A stretch of 64,000 nt of DNA from an uncultured Paracoccaceae bacterium (GCA_947499715.1 CANMPL010000002.1:310001-374000), one strand, 5' to 3'; numbered from the stretch's first letter, positions 37,802 to 46,622 are shown. Numbers and translations: made by a program. The notes: a model not told the origin generated them from the sequence alone.

Positions 37802-38812
37802 ATGAACAAATACCTAAGCCGTGCCGCCGTTGCCGCCGTTTCCATCGCCTTTGCGGGCGAGGCTTTGGCCACTGAATGGAATGTGTCCCTGTGGGGCAAG
37901 CGCCGCGCCTTTACCGAACATGTCGAAAAGCTTGCAGAGTTGGTGAGCGAAAAGACAGGCGGCGAATTCACCTTGAACCTAAGCTATGGCGGCCTGTCCA
38001 ATAACCGCGAAAACCTAGATGGCATTTCCATCGGCGCTTTCGAGATGGCGCAGTTCTGTGCGGGCTATCACCGCGACAAGAACCCGTCGATCACCGTGTT
38101 AGAACTGCCGTTCCTCGGCGTGTCATCCTTGGAACAAGAGGTCGCATTGTCAATGGCGGTCTATGAACATCCTGCAACGGTGGCTGACCTGGCGCGGTGG
38201 AATGCCACACTTTTGATGCCATCGCCACTGCCGCAATATAATATCGCTGGCATCGGTGACGTGCCGGAAACGCTTGCCGATTTCGAAGGCCTGAGTGTCC
38301 GTGCGACCGGTGGTATCGGTGCAGCGATGGAAGCCGTCGGTGCAGTTCCGACATCAATGTCTGCCAGCGAAGTGCGTCAAGCGATGGATTCCGGAGTTGT
38401 CAAAGCTGTTAGTTTTGCACCTCATGCGCATATGTCCTTTGGCACGATCGAAAACGCCACATGGTGGACCACAAACCTCAACCCCGGCACGGTCAATTGT
38501 CCTGTCGTGGTCAACAGTGATGCGCTCGCCGATCTGAGCGATGATCACCGCGAAGCCTTGATGAGCTCCGTTGACGAGGCATTGGACCACTACATCGCCA
38601 ACTACAACGGCGCGACAATGGAAGCTTGGGGCCCTGCCTTGGAAGAGCGCGGTATCACGCAGGTGACATTCTCTGACGAAGAGATTGCAGCCTTCAAAGA
38701 AGCCGCTGCCGCACCTGCTGCCGCTGCTTGGCTTGAACAAAACGCAGCCGCTGGCCTGCCCGCGCAAGAGCTTTACGACCTTGTGACCGGCATGATTGCT
38801 GAAAGCATGTAA
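37802..38812 (+). CDS. dctP: TRAP transporter solute-binding protein, DctP family
   Basis: A 336-residue periplasmic receptor with a signal peptide ending near GEALA-TEWNVSLWG. The segment GLSVRATGGIGAAMEAVGAVPTSM carries the conserved arginine that binds carboxylates in DctP proteins. GGGAGGAAC provides a strong ribosome site. It feeds DctQM below. Ligand not predictable beyond an organic acid; it could be the substrate of the preceding catabolic cluster. Confidence 0.93.
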   Translation: MNKYLSRAAVAAVSIAFAGEALATEWNVSLWGKRRAFTEHVEKLAELVSEKTGGEFTLNLSYGGLSNNRENLDGISIGAFEMAQFCAGYHRDKNPSITVLELPFLGVSSLEQEVALSMAVYEHPATVADLARWNATLLMPSPLPQYNIAGIGDVPETLADFEGLSVRATGGIGAAMEAVGAVPTSMSASEVRQAMDSGVVKAVSFAPHAHMSFGTIENATWWTTNLNPGTVNCPVVVNSDALADLSDDHREALMSSVDEALDHYIANYNGATMEAWGPALEERGITQVTFSDEEIAAFKEAAAAPAAAAWLEQNAAAGLPAQELYDLVTGMIAESM

Positions 38813-38821
38813 ACCGATCTT

Positions 38822-38851
38822 CGCGCCCGTGCCGCAAAAGGTGCGGGCGCG
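38822..38851 (+). terminator. attenuating hairpin between dctP and dctQ
   Basis: CGCGCCCGTGCC and GGTGCGGGCGCG form a 12-bp stem with two G-T wobbles and a GCAAAA loop, 10 bases after the dctP stop. ATTT follows. It probably limits read-through, giving more receptor than membrane subunits. Confidence 0.6.
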
Positions 38852-38886
38852 ATTTCCCTGATTTCAAATAGATTGTAGAGGTCACC

Positions 38887-39510
38887 ATGGCGACGGCATC
38901 CCTTGTGCTGAGCGATGACAGCACGCTCAGCAGATTTGACCACGCTTTGCTGCGGCTGGAACGGTTCTTTGCCCTGATCAGCGGTTTGGCGGTCTTTTCC
39001 CTGATGATCCTCGCCGTAGTCTCGGTCAGCGGTCGAAACGCCTTCAATAGCCCGCTTCCGGGCTATGTTGACTGGATCGAACAAGCCATGCCGCTGATCG
39101 CTTTCATGGGCATTTCCTATGTGATGCGCGAAGGCGGGCATATCCGCATGGACATTCTGGTTGGCCAACTGCGTGGCCGGGCACTTTATATTGTGGAACT
39201 GATCACCACGCTTGCGGTGCTGGTCTTGATGGTTCTGCTGCTTTGGGGCAGTTGGGCGCATTTTGCCCGTAGCTTTGATTTTGCCGCCCCGCTCTGGAGC
39301 CGCGACAGTTCGATGGACATCGCATTGCCGATTTGGCCTGCAAAACTAATGGCGCCGCTGGCCTTTGGTGTTCTGTGCCTGCGACTTTGTCTTCAAATCT
39401 GGGCCTATTGTCGCGCCATCGGCACCGGACAACCGATTGCCATTCCCTTGATCCCCGACGCCGCAAAACAGGCGCAGATGGAAGCCGACCAATTGAAGGA
39501 TCTCAACTGA
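38887..39510 (+). CDS. dctQ: TRAP transporter small permease, DctQ family
   Basis: A 207-residue protein with four predicted transmembrane helices. The first follows FDHALLRLERFF, and the GRNAFNSPLPGYVDWIEQAM region is typical of DctQ. It pairs with DctM in sodium-driven uptake. Its TGA shares one base with the dctM start. Confidence 0.92.
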   Translation: MATASLVLSDDSTLSRFDHALLRLERFFALISGLAVFSLMILAVVSVSGRNAFNSPLPGYVDWIEQAMPLIAFMGISYVMREGGHIRMDILVGQLRGRALYIVELITTLAVLVLMVLLLWGSWAHFARSFDFAAPLWSRDSSMDIALPIWPAKLMAPLAFGVLCLRLCLQIWAYCRAIGTGQPIAIPLIPDAAKQAQMEADQLKDLN

Positions 39511-40910
39511 TGGAGCCGATTGATATTGGTCTTTGGGTCACGGGTGGCCTGCTTGTTATGGTTGTCTTGGGTATGCGTGTGGCCTTTGCCGCTGGCCTTG
39601 CGGGCCTGATTGGCCTGCTGTGGATCTTTTGGGCCAAGAAGGGCTATGACCCTGAAGAATTTGGCTGGGCGCTTGGCATTGCTGCCAAAACGGCAGGGCA
39701 GGTCCCACATTCAAAGGTCTCAAGCCAAGCGCTTAGTTTGATCCCGACCTTCATCCTGATCGGCTATCTTGCCTATTACGCGGGCCTGACCAAAGCCCTG
39801 TTCGAGGCCGCAAAGCGCTGGATTGCCTGGGTGCCCGGCGGGCTGGCTGTCTCAACCGTCTTTGCGACCGCAGGCTTCGCGGCTGTTTCGGGGGCGTCGG
39901 TTGCCACTGCGGCGGTCTTTGCGCGCATCGCAATCCCCGAGATGCTCAAGATCGGCTATAACAAACAATTCGCGGCAGGCGTGGTGGCCGCTGGTGGCAC
40001 GCTGGCCTCCTTGATCCCGCCCTCTGCGATCCTCGTGATCTATGCGATCATCGTTGAACAGGATGTGGGTAAGCTCTTGCTTGCCGGTTTCATCCCCGGT
40101 GCATTTTCTGCCGTCATCTACGGGTTGCTGATTATCGGCCTTGCCCTGACCATCAAGGATTTCGGCCCCCCGGTCAGCGGTTATACATGGCGCGAACGCT
40201 TTGCTTCTTTGCCGCCCGCATTGCCGATCGTTTTTGTGGTCGTGACGATCATCTGTTTTGTCTACAACCCCTTTGGCGGCGACGCTTGGGGCACCCCGAC
40301 CGAGGGCGGCGCGATTGGGGCATTCGTTGTGTTCCTCATGGCGCTCTATCAAGGGATGCGCTGGACCCAACTCAAGGAAGCATTGCTGGAAACTGCAAAG
40401 CTAAGCGTGATGATCTTTACGATCATCTGGGGCGTCTTAATCTATGTGCGGTTCCTGGGCTTTGCAGAATTGCCCGCCGCGTTTTCGGATTGGATCACAT
40501 CGCTAACGGTATCGCCGATGCTGATCCTCGTGTGCATCTTGCTGGCCTATGCCGTGCTTGGCATGTTTATGGACGCCATCGGTATGCTGCTTTTGACGCT
40601 GCCAGTGGTCTACCCGGCCGTCATGGCGCTGAATGGCGGCGAAGCCGTTAGTGCCGCCGAAAGCACCTTTGGCATGTCAGGCCCGATGTGCGCAATCTGG
40701 TTTGGGATCTTGGTGGTGAAAATGGCAGAGTTCTGTTTGATCACCCCACCAATCGGTCTTAACTGCTTTGTTGTCGCCGGGGTCCGGGATGATTTGTCAG
40801 TTCAGGATGTGTTCAAGGGCGTGACACCCTTCTTCATTGCTGATGCAATCACCATCGCCCTTTTGGTTGCTTTCCCTGCCATCGTGCTTTGGCTGCCAAG
40901 TCTGGCCTAG
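39510..40910 (+). CDS. dctM: TRAP transporter large permease, DctM family
   Basis: A 466-residue multi-helix permease. The start at MEPIDIGLW overlaps the dctQ stop by one base; the ORF extends 59 codons upstream inside dctQ and that extension is rejected. FAAVSGASVATAAVFARIAIPEM and ASLIPPSAILVIYAIIVEQ are the conserved helix-loop segments of the DctM family. It ends just before a strong hairpin. Confidence 0.96.
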   Translation: MEPIDIGLWVTGGLLVMVVLGMRVAFAAGLAGLIGLLWIFWAKKGYDPEEFGWALGIAAKTAGQVPHSKVSSQALSLIPTFILIGYLAYYAGLTKALFEAAKRWIAWVPGGLAVSTVFATAGFAAVSGASVATAAVFARIAIPEMLKIGYNKQFAAGVVAAGGTLASLIPPSAILVIYAIIVEQDVGKLLLAGFIPGAFSAVIYGLLIIGLALTIKDFGPPVSGYTWRERFASLPPALPIVFVVVTIICFVYNPFGGDAWGTPTEGGAIGAFVVFLMALYQGMRWTQLKEALLETAKLSVMIFTIIWGVLIYVRFLGFAELPAAFSDWITSLTVSPMLILVCILLAYAVLGMFMDAIGMLLLTLPVVYPAVMALNGGEAVSAAESTFGMSGPMCAIWFGILVVKMAEFCLITPPIGLNCFVVAGVRDDLSVQDVFKGVTPFFIADAITIALLVAFPAIVLWLPSLA

Positions 40911-40915
40911 ATCAC

Positions 40916-40951
40916 CGGTGTCAGGCGGGCGCGAAGTCCCGCCTGACACCG
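40916..40951. terminator. bidirectional terminator between dctM and PepSY gene
   Basis: CGGTGTCAGGCGGG and CCCGCCTGACACCG form a perfect 14-bp stem with an 8-base loop between convergent genes. Confidence 0.72.
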
Positions 40952-40959
40952 ATATCCCA

Positions 40960-41271
40960 TCAGCTATTGTCTTCAGCTGAAAACAGAATGCGCCCGCGCT
41001 GCGCGATAAGCTGCGGCTCTCCGGTGACAGGGTGAAAGTAGCCCTCGACCCGCTCACCTTCAGCGGTTGTGCCGTAGACTTCCCAGCAACCGCCGTCCTC
41101 TTTCATAAAGCGCACTGACCAACCCTCTGCTTCAAGCTGGCTGGTCAACTGCTCTTTGGTCAACCAAGCTGCACGATCGGTCGCCTCGCATTGATGGATG
41201 CCGGTTGCACCGGCGCTCATTGGCAGGGCCAAAAGTGTGGCCGCTGCGGCAAGTGTCAGACTGATACGCAT
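40960..41271 (-). CDS. small periplasmic PepSY-domain protein
   Basis: A 103-residue protein with a signal peptide (hydrophobic residues 4-22, cleavage near AGATG). The mature part, with LTSQLEAEGWSVRFMKEDGGCWEVYGT, looks like a PepSY domain. Its ribosome site GGAGG lies inside the end of the upstream heme-protein gene, one base separating the two. In many bacteria PepSY proteins accompany ferric-reductase-like membrane proteins; a redox or regulatory role is plausible. Confidence 0.8.
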   Translation of the reverse strand: MRISLTLAAAATLLALPMSAGATGIHQCEATDRAAWLTKEQLTSQLEAEGWSVRFMKEDGGCWEVYGTTAEGERVEGYFHPVTGEPQLIAQRGRILFSAEDNS

Positions 41272-41272
41272 T

Positions 41273-41902
41273 TTATGCCTCCTGCACGCGCTGCGCGCGT
41301 TTGCGATTGTTGTGAATGATACGGTAGATCTCTAGCCCGGCGAGCGGGACAAAGTGCACGAGCGCTGGGCCAAAGTCATTGTGCACAAAAATCCAGTGCA
41401 ACAAGGTGGCCACAGCGGCGATATAAACCGTCCGCTGTAATGTCTTCCAAGACGTCCCCATCTTGCGAACGGCATTGTCGGTGGATGTGACCGCAAGCGG
41501 GATAAAGATTAGCATGGCAAGCCAGCCGGTCCAAATGCCAAGCGCCAGAAACTCGCCCAACATCGCCTGCAAGCTGCCCATATCAACGATATAAAGGATC
41601 GTGTGAAACAGCGCATAAAAGAAGGCAGCCATGCCAAAATAACGACGACGTTTCATCATCCAGCGCCAAAAACCTGAACCCGGAAAAAGCATGCGCATGG
41701 GTGTCATGATCATGGAAATAATCAGGAACCTTGCGCTGAATTCACCGGTTGGGTGCAGCAACATTTCAGTGACCGGCATCCCGTTCGGACCAGGCTGACC
41801 CGACAGCAGTGCGCCAACCATCGGGATCGAAGGAATGGCCAAAATGGCCCAAATGAAATAGCGGTGATCGCGGATATTCTTTAACACAAACGTCTCCATC
41901 AT
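41273..41902 (-). CDS. ferric-reductase-like heme membrane protein (MsrQ/YedZ-like)
   Basis: A 209-residue membrane protein with about six transmembrane segments and histidines in FYALFHTILY and TLLHWIFVHND suited to heme ligation. This is the layout of the ferric-reductase-like transmembrane domain seen in MsrQ. No MsrP partner is in the window; the next gene is a PepSY protein. It probably moves electrons across the inner membrane to a periplasmic partner. Confidence 0.82.
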   Translation of the reverse strand: MMETFVLKNIRDHRYFIWAILAIPSIPMVGALLSGQPGPNGMPVTEMLLHPTGEFSARFLIISMIMTPMRMLFPGSGFWRWMMKRRRYFGMAAFFYALFHTILYIVDMGSLQAMLGEFLALGIWTGWLAMLIFIPLAVTSTDNAVRKMGTSWKTLQRTVYIAAVATLLHWIFVHNDFGPALVHFVPLAGLEIYRIIHNNRKRAQRVQEA

Positions 41903-42008
41903 CGTCGAGGTTGTTCTTACACGCGCGGTGGCGCATTTTCCGCCGCGATTTTTTCGGTGCGCAACGGAAATTCTTCGACGCTTGCGATCGGCACTCTGAC
42001 GGCTTGGT

Positions 42009-42545
42009 TCACTCTGTCAGGCTCAGGCCTGTGACATGCGTGTAGGCGCTGGCGACAAGCTCCACGACAACTTCAAGCTCTGCTTCGTTCTGAGGGGTGT
42101 AGATCATCACAAATCCGGCCCATGCGCTGCGGCGACCCGCCCAAGGGTGCAACGTCGCCCAACCGGCCTCGACCGCTTGGCGGCCAACTTCCGGTGACAA
42201 GGATGCATGAAGGCTGCCATCGGGGTGCAAATGGGCGAATTCCAAGCCACCAACAAGCGCATCGGGGTTCGTCAAAGATATGCTTTCAGAAAGCTGAAAG
42301 CCCGTGGCCCCCGGTAGTGAGATTTGCGTCGGTCCTAGCGTCACGCCGGGAAACTCTGCGACCCGGCGCAGCAGTTCGTCGGACAGGGACGGTACGGGCT
42401 GAACGCCAAGTTGGACGTGTGGCACGCTGTTTGTCGTCTGTGGGATTGGGGTCTGTCTTGTTGGCAAATCCAGAGTTTGCGCTGAAAGCGAAGAAGCCGT
42501 CAGTGCAGCGACAAGGACAGCGCTGATTTTTGAAAGTTTGATCAT
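42009..42545 (-). CDS. secreted DUF5519 (luciferase-domain) protein
   Basis: A 178-residue protein with a signal peptide ending near SLSAQ. The C-terminal half contains FAHLHPDGSLHASLSPEVGR and WATLHPWAG, the histidine-rich pattern of the DUF5519 domain. GGAG lies 6 bases before the ATG. Function unknown. It lies in a run of minus-strand envelope genes beside a LysR regulator. Confidence 0.78.
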   Translation of the reverse strand: MIKLSKISAVLVAALTASSLSAQTLDLPTRQTPIPQTTNSVPHVQLGVQPVPSLSDELLRRVAEFPGVTLGPTQISLPGATGFQLSESISLTNPDALVGGLEFAHLHPDGSLHASLSPEVGRQAVEAGWATLHPWAGRRSAWAGFVMIYTPQNEAELEVVVELVASAYTHVTGLSLTE

Positions 42546-42553
42546 GGTGATCT

Positions 42554-42575
42554 CCAGTTACTTGCCAGTTACTTG
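42554..42575. repeat. perfect 11-bp tandem duplication in a leader
   Basis: CCAGTTACTTG occurs twice back to back at 42554-42564 and 42565-42575, overlapping the ribosome site region of the DUF5519 gene (minus strand reading CAAGTAACTGG twice). The rest of the 339-base gap 42546-42884 shows no convincing gene. Confidence 0.6.
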
Positions 42576-42833
42576 CATGTCATGGCCCCGGCCGCGCGGC
42601 CCTGAGCGCCAACTGTCGTTGCGTGCCCCAGCGCCATTGAGCTGCCGACACGCTTCGCGGCGAGGCCTTAGCATTCATCGTAAATCTCCAGTCGCATCAA
42701 CCGCGCCACCCACACCAGCGAAATGCGCTGCGGCGTGCCCGCTATTGATTGGGTTGATAACGACAGCATGGTCATCCGAAACTTGGGGGCCTCGTTTAGC
42801 GTAAATTCTGGGCGCAGTTGCCGCGCAATTGAA

Positions 42834-42866
42834 GAAAGGCGCGCATCGGCTTCCAATGCGCGCCTT
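42834..42866. terminator. strong terminator after the Tat-signal SnoaL gene
   Basis: AAAGGCGCGCAT and ATGCGCGCCTTT form a perfect 12-bp stem with a 9-base loop, T-rich on both sides, so it can work in either direction. It separates the SnoaL genes from the DUF5519 gene. Confidence 0.82.
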
Positions 42867-42884
42867 TTATCTTTGCGCGGAAGC

Positions 42885-43385
42885 TTAGCCGCCGTGGAAT
42901 GCTTTGCTCACAGCATAGCTGTTCTCAAGCCAGTTCCACAGAACCACCTGACCGTCGCGCACTTTTGCGCGCAGGCCAAATGTGAACTCACCAATTTCCT
43001 GACCGGACGCTTTTGTGATGCCGTTCATTTGGCCAAAGATCGCAACGGTGTCGCCAATAGCAAACTGATCCGTGTTTTCCCACTTTGTGGTCTGCCAGTT
43101 GTCGTTAAAGACCCCAAGGAACGCCATGATCTCTTCTTTACCCTGCCAAGGCCCGATCCAAGGCATATCCTTGTCGCCTTCATTGGCCCAGACCATGTCG
43201 TCAGCCATCAGTGCGTCCATTGCGGCCATGTCGCCGCCGCCCATCGCACCCATGAATGCCATTACGGTGTCAAAGCTGGCTTGGCTTTCAGCATCCATTG
43301 TGGATGCATGTGCTGCTGGCACAACGGCAAAACCAGTTGCGGCAGCAACGCCCGCGGTAAGAACTTGACGTCTATGCATATTCAT
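42885..43385 (-). CDS. SnoaL-like (NTF2 fold) protein with Tat signal
   Basis: A 166-residue protein. The N-terminus MHRRQVLTAGVAAATGFA with a twin arginine and a later AHA site looks like a Tat export signal. The mature part is a SnoaL/NTF2-type domain (MAAMDALMADDMVWANEG, then GEFTFGLRAKVRDGQVVLWNWL). Enzymatic role is unknown; such small folds act as isomerases, cyclases or ligand carriers. It follows the related gene at 43407 by 21 bases. Confidence 0.82.
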   Translation of the reverse strand: MNMHRRQVLTAGVAAATGFAVVPAAHASTMDAESQASFDTVMAFMGAMGGGDMAAMDALMADDMVWANEGDKDMPWIGPWQGKEEIMAFLGVFNDNWQTTKWENTDQFAIGDTVAIFGQMNGITKASGQEIGEFTFGLRAKVRDGQVVLWNWLENSYAVSKAFHGG

Positions 43386-43406
43386 TCTCCGTGTTGGCGT
43401 TGACGA

Positions 43407-43886
43407 TTACTTGCCAGCAAGCTGTTGAAGCGCACCGGCCCAGTCTTCGACATGGTGTGTTTCAACGATCTTGCCGTCGACCAACTGGTGAATATCGATT
43501 GCCATGATATCAAAGCTGCGACCTTCGCCGTCGACACCAAAGAATGGCCCAACTGGTGTAACTGTGGCGCGGCTGCGCACGGTGATGAAATCGCCCGCAT
43601 CATGCATAACCTGCACTTCCCAATTCAGATCGGGCATCAGCTGGGCGAAACCACCGACCTGACCCAAAAAGGCGTCGCGGGATTTGGCAGAGCCGGAATA
43701 GTCGCCGATGCTTTGCCAATCCGCAGATGTGGCTTCAGTAAAAGCAGCGGCCATTTCTTCGGAACCCGGGTTGCTCAGTAGATCATAGAAGGCCTGTACG
43801 GTTTCTTTGTTGTCAGCAGAGGCGGCAGTCGCCAGCGACATTGCGGCAACGGATGTGGCAGCAAGCAGGGCTTTTACGGTGTTCAT
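43407..43886 (-). CDS. periplasmic SnoaL-like ester cyclase family protein
   Basis: A 159-residue protein with a signal peptide (cleavage near ATAASA-DNK). The mature domain matches SnoaL-like polyketide cyclases: VQAFYDLLSNPGS, MPDLNWEVQVMHDAGDFITVRSRATVT, and a final IVETHHVEDWAGALQQL. It is the first gene of the minus-strand run, divergent from a LysR regulator, and is probably controlled by it. Confidence 0.85.
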   Translation of the reverse strand: MNTVKALLAATSVAAMSLATAASADNKETVQAFYDLLSNPGSEEMAAAFTEATSADWQSIGDYSGSAKSRDAFLGQVGGFAQLMPDLNWEVQVMHDAGDFITVRSRATVTPVGPFFGVDGEGRSFDIMAIDIHQLVDGKIVETHHVEDWAGALQQLAGK

Positions 43887-44006
43887 GATGTATCTCCTAG
43901 TCAGTTAATTAAGTGAGTTTTTCGCTCTGCGGTACATATGAACCTAATGGAACTGCGTTATAAGATAGGTTGAATTAATCGAATTGTTCGGATAAATTGC
44001 ATAATC

Positions 44007-44882
44007 ATGATTGACCGGTTGCGCCAAATGGCGATTTTTGCAAAATCCATGGATCACGGGTCCTTTCGGGGGGCCGCGCGAGAGCTTCAACTTTCGCCGT
44101 CAGTCGTCAGCCACCACATCTCTCAGCTCGAAGAACATTTGGGTGTGGCACTGATATATCGCTCTACGCGAAAGCTCGCACTCACCCGCGATGGTGAGAA
44201 GTTGTTGATCGTGACCCGCAAGATGCTTGATGCCGTGGAGGGAGAGCTTGAGGACCTTGCAGCGACCGCAGGTGAACCAAGTGGTGAATTGCGGGTCACG
44301 CTGCCATCTGTGCTGTCACAGTCGCGATTGACAGCGCGGATTGCCGATTTCATGACCGTGTACCCGCGGATTCAGCTGACTTTGGATTTTTCCGACACCC
44401 GGCGCGAAATCATCAGTGATCGCTTCGATATGGCAATCCGTATCGGGCAGAACGCCAAGACCTCTTCGACTTCGCGCAAGCTATTTTCAGTCAAACGCAA
44501 GTTGGTCGCGACGACCGAATGTCTTGCGTCATATCCGCCAATTCGCGAACCAAAGGATCTCTCCGCACTGCCGTGGCTGACACTCGCTCCGGCTCAGAAT
44601 GCCCAATTGGTTCTGCGGAACGCCGACGGCCGCAAGGCATCAATCAAACCAGAGCCACGCCTGACCACCAATGACGCGCAGTCGCTCTACCAACTGGCGC
44701 GCGTTGGCGCCGGCATCGCAATTGTCCCCGACTTTCTGGCCGAGGATGACGCGGCATCGGGCCACATGAGCTACGTTTTGCCTGATTGGGAAATCCCGCA
44801 AGTTGAGGTTTTTGCCAATTGGCCAGCCAACGCACCCAAACATGGGCTCATCCACCTCGCGCTCAATCACCTCACGCTTTGA
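44007..44882 (+). CDS. LysR-family transcriptional regulator
   Basis: A 291-residue LysR protein: N-terminal winged helix (FAKSMDHGSFRGAARELQLSPS) and a C-terminal effector-binding domain. Of the CrgA-like type by the motif ISDRFDMAIRIG. It is divergent from the SnoaL pair and probably regulates it from the AT-rich 120-base intergenic region. No clean T-N11-A box could be chosen with confidence. Confidence 0.92.
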   Translation: MIDRLRQMAIFAKSMDHGSFRGAARELQLSPSVVSHHISQLEEHLGVALIYRSTRKLALTRDGEKLLIVTRKMLDAVEGELEDLAATAGEPSGELRVTLPSVLSQSRLTARIADFMTVYPRIQLTLDFSDTRREIISDRFDMAIRIGQNAKTSSTSRKLFSVKRKLVATTECLASYPPIREPKDLSALPWLTLAPAQNAQLVLRNADGRKASIKPEPRLTTNDAQSLYQLARVGAGIAIVPDFLAEDDAASGHMSYVLPDWEIPQVEVFANWPANAPKHGLIHLALNHLTL

Positions 44883-45089
44883 TGGGACCGTGCTAGAAAG
44901 AGGCGCGTCTGACAAAATAGCCCAGCAAGTCGTCCTGACATAGGTGCAGCATCGCTCCGACAGAACGTCATTCTGTGCGCGGCACTGACAACAAAGTGGC
45001 CCTGAAAGGCGGCGCTGCATTAAGTCCGCAGCGCGACGTTTGATCAAGGTTCGTTGCCTGCAGTCGAATTGATCCGCTGCATCTTGGAG

Positions 45090-45692
45090 CTAGCGCCGGC
45101 GGTCGCGGCGGCTGGACATGGGCTGGAACGCTACGCCGACGTGTGCCTCGCAATAGGGCTTGCCTTGTTGCACGGGCAGGCCACAGAACCAGAAATCATC
45201 GGTCGCAGGGTCGCCCACGGGCCATTTGCAGGTCTTTTCGGTTAGCTCCATCAGGCTGATGCGCTTAGCGGACTTTTCGACTTCGCTGACCTTGGCCAAT
45301 GCTTCGGGCGAGATCTCGTTCGCGCTGGGCTGTGGTGGCAAAGGCTGACCGGCGGGGATGATGGCGCGGCGGGCGGCAGAAATCGGGATACCGTTCTCGT
45401 CTAACTCCTGCTCGGGCTCTTCCTCTTTCTTGGCGGCCTTGGCAGGGGCCGCCTTGGCCTTGGGTGGCGCTTTTGGCGCGGCTGGCTTTGACGGGGCCTT
45501 TTCCTTGGCCGCCGCTGGCTTGGCCGGGGCCGACGCACCAGAGCCTGCCCGGTTGGACAACCCCAAACGGTGCACCTTGCCGATAACGGCATTGCGGGTC
45601 ACGCCGCCAAGTTCTTTTGCAATCTGGCTGGCCGACTGGCCTTCGCCCCACATCTTTTTGAGCGTCTCGACGCGCTCGTCTGTCCAGGACAT
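45090..45692 (-). CDS. gcrA: GcrA-family cell-cycle regulator
   Basis: A 200-residue protein. The N-terminal DNA-binding part, MSWTDERVETLKKMWGEG then SASQIAKELGGVTRNAVIGKVHRLGL, is diagnostic for GcrA. An Ala/Lys/Pro-rich linker (residues ~50-90) and a C-terminal part with CKWPVGDP and FCGLPVQQGKPYCEAH follow. GcrA works with RNA polymerase at CcrM-methylated promoters in alphaproteobacteria. The 207-base gap 44883-45089 downstream holds nothing recognised. Confidence 0.96.
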   Translation of the reverse strand: MSWTDERVETLKKMWGEGQSASQIAKELGGVTRNAVIGKVHRLGLSNRAGSGASAPAKPAAAKEKAPSKPAAPKAPPKAKAAPAKAAKKEEEPEQELDENGIPISAARRAIIPAGQPLPPQPSANEISPEALAKVSEVEKSAKRISLMELTEKTCKWPVGDPATDDFWFCGLPVQQGKPYCEAHVGVAFQPMSSRRDRRR

Positions 45693-45818
45693 ATACGTTC
45701 CTTACGGTTCTAAAGGCGGGATGCGCAGATCGGGCCTTGTCTATTCACACGATCCCCTATTCTAAGCATGGTATCGGCGGTTACAAGGCCGCATGGGCAA
45801 AACAAGCAGGCTGAGGCA

Positions 45819-46622
45819 ATGGCAGAACAGATCAATATGGGTGTGCGCCGCTTTGGTGCGGTGAATTGGGTCGGAACCCGGACGCTTGCGGGGCGCGAAG
45901 TACGCAGGTTCATGAACGTCTGGTCCCAGACCGTGATGGCGCCACTGATCAACGCAGGACTTCTCTTGATGATCTTTACCATCGCCATTGGGCCGGGGCG
46001 TGGCAACGTGATGGGGGTGCCTTTCATGGTCTTTCTGGCGCCCGGCATCCTGACCATGACGGTGATCCAGAACGCCTTTGCCAATACCTCGTCTTCGCTG
46101 GCCTCTGCCAAGGTCGGCGGCAATATCGTGGACACGCTGATGCCGCCCCTTTCCGCGATAGAACTGTTGGCGGGCTATATCTTTGGTGCACTGGCCCGCG
46201 GCTGGATCGTGGCGACCGTTATCGCACTGGGATCTTGGATCTTTCTGGGGGTCGGGCTGACTCATGTGGTCTGGTTTGTGGTCTTCGTGACGCTTGGATC
46301 CATGTTCATGGGGGGGCTGGGCATGATTGGCGGGATATTTGCCAATAAGTTTGATCAGCTCTCTGCGATCCAGAACTTTCTGATCACACCGCTCGCCTTC
46401 CTGTCCGGCACGTTTTACTCGATCGAGGCGCTGCCCGGCCCAATGCAGACCATGTCGCATGCAAACCCGTTTTTCTACATCATCGACGGGGTGCGCTTTG
46501 GCATGATCGGTGTCAGCGACAGCAGCCCTTGGATCGGGCTGGCAGTGGTCGGTGTGGCAACAACGGTCGTATTGACGATTGTGTGGCGCTGGCTGGCACA
46601 AGGGTTCCGGCTTAAGCCTTAA
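45819..46622 (+). CDS. ABC-2 type transporter permease, no adjacent ATPase
   Basis: A 267-residue membrane protein with about six helices. The start is placed at MAEQINMGVRR; the 17-codon upstream extension is uncertain. The segment TPLAFLSGTFYSIEALPGPMQ is typical of ABC-2 permeases of the NodJ/DrrB type that export lipids, polysaccharides or drugs. No ATP-binding gene is adjacent. It ends with an 11-base overlap with the convergent gene. Confidence 0.88.
   Translation: MAEQINMGVRRFGAVNWVGTRTLAGREVRRFMNVWSQTVMAPLINAGLLLMIFTIAIGPGRGNVMGVPFMVFLAPGILTMTVIQNAFANTSSSLASAKVGGNIVDTLMPPLSAIELLAGYIFGALARGWIVATVIALGSWIFLGVGLTHVVWFVVFVTLGSMFMGGLGMIGGIFANKFDQLSAIQNFLITPLAFLSGTFYSIEALPGPMQTMSHANPFFYIIDGVRFGMIGVSDSSPWIGLAVVGVATTVVLTIVWRWLAQGFRLKP

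Noticed and set aside
42668-42856. 62-codon minus frame in the gap beside the SnoaL genes
   Set aside because: Its start is a TTG inside the terminator stem, with no ribosome site.
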